NCBI GenBank assembly: GCA_038231215.1
Contig: JBBRLS010000002.1
Span: 1-64,000 of the forward strand
Direction: 5' to 3'
DNA from: Schlegelella_A sp038231215
GTDB lineage: Bacteria > Pseudomonadota > Gammaproteobacteria > Burkholderiales > Burkholderiaceae_C
DNA: 64,000 nucleotides
A program made the position numbers and the translations under genes. Shown in pieces: positions 43,930-51,800 of the stretch. The notes below the pieces were generated by a model. It searched no databases. It was given only the letters and a program-made list of their open reading frames with translations, and was not told the origin of the DNA. Every line of letters begins with the position of its first letter. The stretch's first letter is position 1.

Positions 43930-45192
43930 ATGAAGACCCATCGTTCGGCACGTTTCACGGCTTGGTTCGGCGTCACGCTGCTCATCGCGGCTTGCGCGGC
44001 GCCGCGCGGCGGCGATACCGGCGCGTCGAAAGCGAGCGCACCGTCGCCCGCCGCGCCGCCGCCCCAGGCCGCGCCCCCGGCACCGCCGCCGCCCGTGCCG
44101 CCGGCGCCCTTCGGCGACACCGTAGCCCGCGCCGGCGAGCGCTTGCTGCAAGACGCGCAAGCCAGCATCGGCAACGGCCCGCGCGAACTCATCATCGACC
44201 CGCTGATCGACGCCAGCACTGGCCAGCAGACGACCGGCACGGTGCAGATGGGCGCGCAGTTGACGGCGCTCATCAAGGCGCGCGCGCCGCAGTGGAACGT
44301 GCGCCAGCTCACGCGCACCAGCCTGTCGAACCGGCCGCTGCTGCTGATCGGCACGCTGACAGCGATCAACACGAGGAACGCGAAGGACGAGAACGCCGAC
44401 GCGTTTCGCGTCTGCCTCGTCCTCATCGACCTGCGCACCGGCAAGCTGATCGCCAAGCGGGTCGATCGCGCGACGCTCGCGACGGTCAACGCCGAGCCGA
44501 CGCCCTTCTTCCGCGACAGCCCGACCTGGGCGCTCGACAAGACGGCGGTGGCCTACGTCAAGTCCTGCCAGGGCAGCTCGCCGGGCGACAACATCGATGC
44601 CGGCTACCTCCTGCGCCTGCCGGCCGCGGCGATCATCAATGAAGCGCAGGCGGCCTTCGCCGACAACAAGCCGGCCGATGCGTACCGGCTCTTCCATGAA
44701 GTGCAGCCCATCGCCGACCCCGACGACTTGCGAGTGCTCAATGGCCTGTACCTCGCGAGCTGGCGCACCGGCAAGAAGAAGGAAGCGGCCGAGACCTTCG
44801 GCAGGATCGTCGGCGTCGGCCTCGATGCGAAGAAGCTGCCGATCAAGATCTTCTTCAACCCCGGCGCGACGACGCTGCTTCAGTCTTCCGATCTGCAGGC
44901 GCAGTACGCGGTCTGGCTGCGCGAGGTGGCGCTGCAGGTCGGCGTGCGCGAGACCTGCATGAAGGTGGTCGGCCACACCAGCCGCACCGGCGACGCCGCA
45001 GCCAACGACGTGCTCTCGCAGAAGCGCGCCGCCGTCATCAGGCAGAGCCTCGAGAAGCAGAACAAGAAGCTCGCGACGCGCCTTGCCAGCGAAGGCAACG
45101 GCTCGCGCGAGACCATCGTCGGACTCGGCACCGACGATCTGCGCGACGCCCTCGACCGGCGCGTCGAGTTCCGCACCGTCGACTGCAGCTAG
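43930..45192 (+). CDS. OmpA-domain lipoprotein
   Basis: 420 residues. Signal with lipobox LLIAAC, then a Pro/Ala-rich linker (about residues 35-60), a middle domain (NGPRELIIDPLIDASTGQQT, LLLIGTLTAIN, VCLVLIDLRTGKLIAKR) and a C-terminal OmpA-like peptidoglycan-binding domain from about residue 310 (VVGHTSRTGDAAANDVLSQKRA, RDALDRRVEFRTV). The middle part resembles FlgO/LpoB-like lipoprotein domains. It probably anchors an envelope complex to the cell wall. A TACAGT sequence about 45 bp upstream of the ATG is a -10 candidate. RlpA follows after 45 bp. Confidence 0.85.
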   Translation: MKTHRSARFTAWFGVTLLIAACAAPRGGDTGASKASAPSPAAPPPQAAPPAPPPPVPPAPFGDTVARAGERLLQDAQASIGNGPRELIIDPLIDASTGQQTTGTVQMGAQLTALIKARAPQWNVRQLTRTSLSNRPLLLIGTLTAINTRNAKDENADAFRVCLVLIDLRTGKLIAKRVDRATLATVNAEPTPFFRDSPTWALDKTAVAYVKSCQGSSPGDNIDAGYLLRLPAAAIINEAQAAFADNKPADAYRLFHEVQPIADPDDLRVLNGLYLASWRTGKKKEAAETFGRIVGVGLDAKKLPIKIFFNPGATTLLQSSDLQAQYAVWLREVALQVGVRETCMKVVGHTSRTGDAAANDVLSQKRAAVIRQSLEKQNKKLATRLASEGNGSRETIVGLGTDDLRDALDRRVEFRTVDCS

Positions 45193-45237
45193 CGCGCATC
45201 TTGCCGCGGGGCGACCGCATCGGTTAAGGTGCGGAGC

Positions 45238-46155
45238 ATGCGGGCCCTCGGCGTCACGTCGTTGCCGCGCGGCCTCTTCGCCGCGCTGGCGATGGGCCTT
45301 CTGCTCGCCGGTTGCGCCTCGTCACCCAAGCCCGGGCGCGACGGGCCCGGCGCCAATCCGCCGTCTGGCCTGGCCAGCCTGCCCGACGCCGAGCCGCGCA
45401 TCGATCCGATCCGCCCCGGCGGCGCCAACAAGCCCTACCAGGCGCTCGGCCGCGACTACGTGCCGATGACGCGCGACGGGCCGTTCGCGGAGCGCGGTCT
45501 CGCCTCCTGGTACGGACGCCAGTTCCACGGCCGGCGTACGGCGAGCGGTGAGACCTACGACATGTATGCGATGACGGCGGCGCATCCGACGCTGCCGATC
45601 CCGAGCTATGCGCGCGTGCGCAATCCGGCCAACGGACGCGAGGTGATCGTGCGCATCAACGATCGTGGTCCGTTCCACGCCGGCCGCATCGTCGATCTGA
45701 GCTATGCGGCGGCCTTGCGCCTCGACTTGCTGCGCGGCGTCGCGCCGGTCGAGCTGGAGCGCCTCACCTTCGACGAGATCCGCGCTGGCAACTGGCGACG
45801 AGGCGAGGCGGATGCGACGCGAGTGGCCGCGGCGGCGCCGACGCCCGCGCCAGTCCCGGCGCCCGAGAGCGTCGTCGCTTCCGTCGCGCCTGCGGTCGCT
45901 GCCGCGTCGCCTGCACCGACGCGCGGCTTCTGGGTCCAGCTCGGCGCGTTTCGCGAGTCGGGCGGGGCGGAGAACTTTCAGCGTCGGGTCGGCGCCGAGG
46001 TCGAATGGCTGGCGCCCTTGCTCGCGACTTTCGGCAACGCCGCCTTGTACCGCGTGCAGGCCGGTCCCTACGCAAGCCGCGACGATGCGCAGGGCGCGGC
46101 GGCGCGCGTGCGCGAGGCGATCGGCCTCGTGCCGCTGATCGTCGAGCGGCACTGA
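45238..46155 (+). CDS. rlpA: Septal ring lytic transglycosylase RlpA
   Basis: 305 residues. Lipobox LLLAGC, then the double-psi beta-barrel RlpA domain (GLASWYGRQFHGRRTASGE, AAHPTLPIPSYARVRNPANGREVIVRINDRGPF, RIVDLSYAAA), an Ala/Pro linker and a C-terminal SPOR domain (FWVQLGAFRESGGAENFQRR to the end). SPOR binds denuded glycan at the septum, and RlpA cleaves it during daughter-cell separation. The ATG at 45238 has AAGG 8 bases upstream and is preferred to a GTG three codons earlier. In many Burkholderiales rlpA sits near rod-shape and PBP genes, which is not the case here. Confidence 0.94.
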   Translation: MRALGVTSLPRGLFAALAMGLLLAGCASSPKPGRDGPGANPPSGLASLPDAEPRIDPIRPGGANKPYQALGRDYVPMTRDGPFAERGLASWYGRQFHGRRTASGETYDMYAMTAAHPTLPIPSYARVRNPANGREVIVRINDRGPFHAGRIVDLSYAAALRLDLLRGVAPVELERLTFDEIRAGNWRRGEADATRVAAAAPTPAPVPAPESVVASVAPAVAAASPAPTRGFWVQLGAFRESGGAENFQRRVGAEVEWLAPLLATFGNAALYRVQAGPYASRDDAQGAAARVREAIGLVPLIVERH

Positions 46156-46182
46156 GGATCGCTTTGCCGCAGTGGGGGCAGG

Positions 46183-47766
46183 ATGGACTACTCGACCGGC
46201 AAGCTCTCCGTCATCCTGATGGTGGCCGTGCTGCTCGCGGCACTCGGCGCATGGATCATCGCCGCGCGCTACCGCGCCGCGCTGCGCCGGTTGATGAGTG
46301 AGGAGGGCGCCGCGACCCCTGCCGCGGCCGCGGCGATGCCGCCGACGCCGCAACCCGCGCCGCAGCGTAGCGCGACCGCGTGGCCGACGCTGGCCGCCAA
46401 CCGCCGCGCCGGCTGGCGCCTGACGATCTTCCTCGTCCTCGTGTCCGTGCTCGTCGCCACGAGCAGCGCCGCGATGCAGCTCGTCGACGCGGTCGGCACG
46501 CAAGGCTTCACCGTCAAGCGGCTCGGCGTGATTGCGGCCATCGGGCTCTGGCCGGTGCTGCCCGCGCTGGCCATCGTCTGGCGATGGTCGCGGGCCCGTC
46601 TGTTCACGGCCTTCGCCCTTTTCCTTGCCGCCGCATTCCTGCTCATGTTGTGGCGATCGATCGAGCCGCGTCCGCTCGAGCTTCTGCTCTACCTGTCGGT
46701 CGGGGTGTTGCCGGCCATGCTCCTCATTGCCTTGCTCTGCCTGGGCCGCTCGACGCGCGCCATCGCACCGTGGCTGCTGCCACCCGCGGTCGGCCTGGTC
46801 TGGGCGTCGATCGGCGGCATCGACCTGCTCGCCTTTCTGGTCGAGCGTCGCGCCGCCTGGCTCGGCTCGCTCGACGACGCCGTCGGCACGACCGCGGTCT
46901 TCGCGATCTTCGCCTTCGCGCCCTGGCTGATCGCCTGGTGGCCGGTGCGCGTGCTCGGCCAGCTGCTCGCGCGCGCCTGCGCCTATTCGCGGCGCGCCAT
47001 CTCGGAGCTGGCATTGCAGTTCGGCGCGGTCTGGCTCATCGAACTGATCTGGGTCGCGCTCGCGGCGGCCAGCGAGCACGGCATCGCTGCCCTCGTCATG
47101 CTCTTGCCGCTGCTCTGGATCCCGCTCGCCTTCCTTGCCTTGCAGCGTTGGAACGCGGCACCGGCGGGGCCGTCGACGCTGCTCGTGCTGCGCGTCTTCC
47201 AGCGCGACGCGGACGTGCGCGCGATGTTCGATCGCGTCGTCGAGCGCTGGCGTCTCACCGGCAACACCTTGCTCATCGCCGGCACCGACCTGATCGACCA
47301 GACGCTCGACGCCGACGACGCGCTGACCTTTCTCGACGGCCGGCTCGGCGAGCGCTTCGTGTCCAGCCCGGACGACATCGATGCACGCATCGCCGAGTTC
47401 GATCTGCTGCCCGACCTCGAAGGGCGCTTTCGCATCAACGAGTGCTATTGCCGCGACTCGACCTGGCGCGACGCCTTCGCCGCGCTCGCCGGCCGAAGCG
47501 ACGTCGTGCTTATGGACCTGCGCGGCTTCCAGGCGAAGAACGAGGGCTGCCGTCACGAGCTGGCGACGCTGGCGCTGAGCGACCAGGTCGGCCGCGTCGT
47601 CGTCCTCGTCGATGCCGCGACCGATCGCGCCAGTGCCCATGCCGCCGCGACCGGTGCACCCGCCGGGCGCTTCGACTGGGTCGAGATCGCGGCGCAGGCG
47701 CAGGTGGATGCCAAGGTATTGCTCGGCCGATTGCTTGCGCCGTCGAGCGTCGCTGCCTCTGCGTAA
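46183..47766 (+). CDS. Polytopic membrane protein with uncharacterised C-terminal cytosolic domain
   Basis: 527 residues. About eight membrane helices lie between residues 8 and 315, with a cytosolic loop after the first. The last ~200 residues are soluble and alpha/beta in character: LLVLRVFQRDADVRAMFDRVVERW, LLIAGTDL, FLDGRLGERFVSSPDDIDARI, RINECYCRDSTWRDAF, VVLMDLRGFQAKNEGCRHEL. This domain is conserved enough in my recollection to be a real family, but I know no function. The strand-helix order is reminiscent of TIR-like or other Rossmannoid folds (inference). It is followed by the metacaspase and CHAT genes, which makes a signalling or membrane-effector role attractive. Confidence 0.82.
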   Translation: MDYSTGKLSVILMVAVLLAALGAWIIAARYRAALRRLMSEEGAATPAAAAAMPPTPQPAPQRSATAWPTLAANRRAGWRLTIFLVLVSVLVATSSAAMQLVDAVGTQGFTVKRLGVIAAIGLWPVLPALAIVWRWSRARLFTAFALFLAAAFLLMLWRSIEPRPLELLLYLSVGVLPAMLLIALLCLGRSTRAIAPWLLPPAVGLVWASIGGIDLLAFLVERRAAWLGSLDDAVGTTAVFAIFAFAPWLIAWWPVRVLGQLLARACAYSRRAISELALQFGAVWLIELIWVALAAASEHGIAALVMLLPLLWIPLAFLALQRWNAAPAGPSTLLVLRVFQRDADVRAMFDRVVERWRLTGNTLLIAGTDLIDQTLDADDALTFLDGRLGERFVSSPDDIDARIAEFDLLPDLEGRFRINECYCRDSTWRDAFAALAGRSDVVLMDLRGFQAKNEGCRHELATLALSDQVGRVVVLVDAATDRASAHAAATGAPAGRFDWVEIAAQAQVDAKVLLGRLLAPSSVAASA

Positions 47767-47821
47767 GGCCCGGGCGGTGCAAGGCATGGCGACCCTCGGC
47801 CGGGCGTCTTGCCGGCGCTGG

Positions 47822-47849
47822 CGGCGCGGCGGATGATCCGCCTGCGCCG
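47822..47849 (+). other. Stem-loop between the membrane-protein and metacaspase genes
   Basis: Outer stem CGGCGC / GCGCCG and inner stem GCGG / CCGC around ATGAT, with a small internal loop. It ends 49 bp before the metacaspase start. It could separate or attenuate transcription between the two genes. Confidence 0.35.
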
Positions 47850-47898
47850 TGCACGAGACATGCCCCCGCACCTTCCAATTTTCGAGGAGACACCGACC

Positions 47899-48840
47899 AT
47901 GGCCGACACGACATCCGCGAAGCCCGCTGCCGCGAAGCCCGCTGCCGCGAAGACGCCCGCGAAGAAGGCGAAGGCCTTGTCCTTGAACATCGGCCTGAAC
48001 GGCGTCAGCGGCGCCGCCTACGGCGGCTGGGACGGGCCGCTCGCGGCCTGCGAGTTCGACGCGCACGACATGGCGGCGCTGGCCAGGGCCCGTGGCATGA
48101 AGCCGACCGTGCTCATCACCAAGAAGGCGACGCGCGCGGCGGCGTTGGCCGGCATGCGTGCGGCCGCCAAGGCGCTGCAGAGCGGCGACTTCTTCTTTCT
48201 CACGTACTCGGGACACGGCGGCCAGGTGCCCGACGTGAACGGCGACGAAGCCGACAAGAAGGACGAGACCTGGTGTCTCTACGACGGCCAGCTCATCGAC
48301 GACGAGCTCTATGCCGAGCTCGGCAAGTTCAAGGCCGGCGTGCGCATCCTCGTCCTCTCCGACAGTTGCCACAGCGGCACCGTGACGCGCGAGATGGTCC
48401 TGCCACCGCCGCCGAACGCGACGCAGCGGCCGAAGGACATGCCGGCCGCGGTGGCGATGCGCACCTACCGCGAGCACCAGGCCTTCTACGACAAGCTGCA
48501 AAGAGACGTCGCCGCCGCCGCCGGCAAGCCCGTCGTCGATCCCGACAACGCGCTCGCCCAGGTGGCGGTGAGCGGGCGCCTCTCGGCGATCGCCGACAAG
48601 TTCGATGCCTCGCTGATCCTGATCTCGGGCTGCCAGGACAACCAGACGTCGATGGACGGCGACCATAACGGCGCCTTCACCGAGCAGGTGCTCAAGGTCT
48701 GGAACCAGGGCGGATTCAAGGGCAGCTATGCGAGCTTCCATGCGCAAGTCAAGGCACGCATGCCGGCGACGCAAACGCCCAACCTGTTCACGCTCGGCAC
48801 GGCCGGCACCTTGCTCACCCAAGAGCCGTTCACGGTCTGA
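47899..48840 (+). CDS. Metacaspase-like C14 peptidase
   Basis: 313 residues. Catalytic dyad His106 in TYSGHGGQ and Cys157 in LSDSCHSGT, with the intervening NGDEADKKDETWCLYDG acidic segment typical of prokaryotic metacaspases, which usually cut after Arg or Lys. The N-terminus (residues ~5-22) is a Lys/Ala/Pro repeat from two 15-base DNA repeats at 47926-47955; it could be a self-processing site. GAGGAGA lies 9 bases before the ATG. There is no signal peptide. The gap to the CHAT gene is short (26 bp to the ATG chosen there), so they are co-transcribed. Confidence 0.92.
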   Translation: MADTTSAKPAAAKPAAAKTPAKKAKALSLNIGLNGVSGAAYGGWDGPLAACEFDAHDMAALARARGMKPTVLITKKATRAAALAGMRAAAKALQSGDFFFLTYSGHGGQVPDVNGDEADKKDETWCLYDGQLIDDELYAELGKFKAGVRILVLSDSCHSGTVTREMVLPPPPNATQRPKDMPAAVAMRTYREHQAFYDKLQRDVAAAAGKPVVDPDNALAQVAVSGRLSAIADKFDASLILISGCQDNQTSMDGDHNGAFTEQVLKVWNQGGFKGSYASFHAQVKARMPATQTPNLFTLGTAGTLLTQEPFTV

Positions 48841-48866
48841 CCGCGGCCGTGCCCCGGAACGCTTCG

Positions 48867-51800
48867 ATGGCTGCCGCCGGCCAGGACATCGTCTTCGTCA
48901 TCCCCGGCCAGGCCGATTCGGCCGCGCCGGGCCGTGCCGCCACGCGCGGCAGCGTCAAGGCCTCGGTGCGCGTCGGCACGACACGCGCTGGCGGCGCGCC
49001 GGTCAAGGTCACGGCTCGGCCCGGCGAAGACGTGGTCGTGCTGGCCATCGCCAACGGGCCGACGCTGGTCCTGCATCCGGAAGACGCGCGCGATCTCATG
49101 AGGGCGCAAGCCGCGGCACCGACGCGTGGCGCGCCGGCGGCCGTGTCGGCATCGAACGAAGTCGCCGTGCCCGCGCAGCTCGGCTGGCCCGGCATCGGTG
49201 CGGGAGCGACGCGCGGCGCGATGGGTCAGGCACTGTTGAGCGGCTTTCACGTCATCACCGGGCTGGTCAAGGATCCTGCGGCGACGCTGGTCGCGGCGGC
49301 GGTGACGAAGAAGGTCGATGGCCAGGTCGATGCCGGCGTCTACCTGCTCGCCGCCGAATCGCTCGGGCCGCTGAAGGGCAGCGGCCGCAAGCTCGATCAA
49401 GTGCCCGCGGCGAGCGACGGCGCACCGATGCTCGTGCTGGTTCACGGCACCTTCAGCGACACGCCCGGCACCTTCGGCAAGCTCTGGACGCAGCACAACG
49501 CAGTCGTGCGCGATCTGTTCTCGCGCTATGCGAACCGCGTCTACGCGCTCGACCACCCGACCCTCGGCACGAGCCCGATCGGCAACGCCCTGACGCTCGT
49601 GCGCGCCCTGCCGGCCGGCGCACGCCTGCACCTGCTCACGCATTCGCGCGGCGGCCTGGTCGCCGAGGTGCTGGCGCGCGCCTGTGGCGGCGGCGCGCTG
49701 ACCGACGCGGTGCTCGCCCTCTTCGCCGATGCGCGCTACGCCCAGCACCGCAGCGACCTGCGCGCGCTCGTCAAGGAGGCGCAAGCCAAGGGACTGCGCG
49801 TCGAGCGCGTGGTGCGCGTCGCCTGTCCGGCGCGGGGCACCTTGCTCGCGTCGAAGCGGCTCGATGCCTACCTGTCGATCCTGAGCTGGTGCATGGAGCT
49901 GGCGAGCATTCCGGTCGCGCCGCAGATCGTCGACTTTCTGCACGAAGTGGCGCGGCGCCGTGCCGACCCGATCGAGATGCCCGGGCTCGAAGCGATGACG
50001 CCCGAAAGCCCGGTCGTCGCCTGGCTCAACAACGCGCCCGAAGCGATCGCTGGCGAGTTGCGCGTCGTTGCCGGCGACATGCAGGGCGACTCGATCGGAT
50101 CGTGGGTCAAGACCCTCCTCTCCGACGCCTTCTACTGGACCGACAACGACCTCGTCGTGCAGACGCGATCGATGTATGGCGGCGCGCCGCGCTCCCCCAC
50201 CGCCGGCGGCGGTGGCGCCAGCTTCCTGCTCGACCGCGGCGGCAAGGTCTCGCACTTCAACTACTTCAGCAACGACCGCACGGTGCAGGCGATCGCCGGC
50301 GCCCTGAGCGATGACGCGCCAGCCGAGTTCGCGAGCATCGGCCCGCTTTCGTGGTCCGGTCAGGACGCGACCGGCACACGTGCCGCCAAGCCCGCGCCGC
50401 TCGACGCGGTCGCGGCGGCAGAACGACCCGCGGTGTTCGTCATCCCCGGCATCCTCGGCTCCAACCTCGCGCTCGACGGCAAGCGCATCTGGCTCGGCTT
50501 TCGCTTCGTCAACCGCCTCGAAGGCCTGGCCTGGAATCCGGACACCGCGTCGCGCGTCTTGCCCGACGGGCCGATCGGCAGCGTCTACGACGACCTGATC
50601 GCGCGGCTCGGCGAGACGCACGAGGTGATCGCTTTCGCCTTCGACTGGCGCCGTCCGATCGAGGACGAGGCGCAGCGCCTCGGCGTCGCCGTCGATGCGG
50701 CACTGGCCGCGCGTGCCGCGAGCCAGCAGCCGGTGCGCATCGTTGCCCATTCGATGGGCGGCCTGGTGGCGCGCACCATGGCGCTCGAAAAGCCCGACAC
50801 CTGGCAGCGCATGCTGGCGCGCGACGGCGCGCGCGTGCTCATGCTCGGCACGCCGAACGGCGGCTCGTGGTCGCCGATGCAGACGCTCTCCGGCGACGAC
50901 ACCTTCGGCAACGCGCTCGCCGCCTTCGGCTCGCTGTTCGACAACCGCGGCGCGCGCGCCGCCATGGCCGGCATGCCCGGCTTCATGCAGTTGCAGGCGT
51001 CGCTGCTCGATCCTTCCCTTCGGCTCGATCGTGCCGAGACCTGGGCGAAGCTCGCCGCCGACGACATCGCACGGCTGCAGGAGCGCAGCAGTTGGCACGT
51101 CGAAGGCGTGCAGCAGACGATCTACCAGTGGGGCGCGCCGCCGCAGGACGTGCTCGACCGCGCCGTCAAGCTGCGCCGACGCCTCGATGCCCAGGCGGCT
51201 GCGCTCGGCACCGATGCAAAGAAGATGCTGCTCGTCGTCGGCCATGCGGCGTTCACTCCCGCCGGCTACAGCTTCGGCGACGCCGGACTCGAATACCTCG
51301 ATGCAACGAACGGCGGCGACGGCCGCGTGCCGCTCGACTCGGCGCTGCTGCCGGGCGTTCGCACCTGGAAGCTCGACGCCGTGCATGGCGACCTGCCGAG
51401 CAAGTCGATCGCTTTCCCCGCGTATCTCGAGTTGCTGGTCAAGGGCGAGACGACGCTGCTCGATCCGCTCGACGCCACTGCGCTCGCCTCGCGCGGCACC
51501 GGCATCGCGACGGGCACGAGCGACGCGTCTTCATCGGTCCCGCGCAGCCGCCCGTCGCGCGGCATGCTCGGCTCGGAGCCGCCGTCGAGCGCCGCCGACG
51601 TGCTGGGCGGCTTCACACCGACTCCGGGCGTCGACGCGAAGCGCAGCGGTCCCGCGCTGCACGTCTCGGTGCTCAACGCCGACCTCAAGTTCGTGCATCA
51701 GCCGCTCCTCGTGGGTCACTACCGCTCGATCGCGCTGACCGGCACGGAGGCGGTCGTCGATCGACTGGTCGGCACGGCAATGAGCAAGTCGCTGGCCGCC

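Noticed and set aside
47926..47955. Possible CRISPR-like or minisatellite repeat
   Set aside because: Just two 15-base units coding for Ala-Lys-Pro-Ala-Ala in the metacaspase N-terminus; no spacers.
45322..48822. 1166-codon open frame on the - strand
   Set aside because: Antisense to rlpA, the membrane-protein gene and the metacaspase gene, all of which have clear motifs. The translation is low-complexity Arg/Gln/Asp-rich.
48726..51386. 886-codon open frame on the - strand
   Set aside because: Antisense to the first part of the CHAT/hydrolase giant; no recognisable domain.
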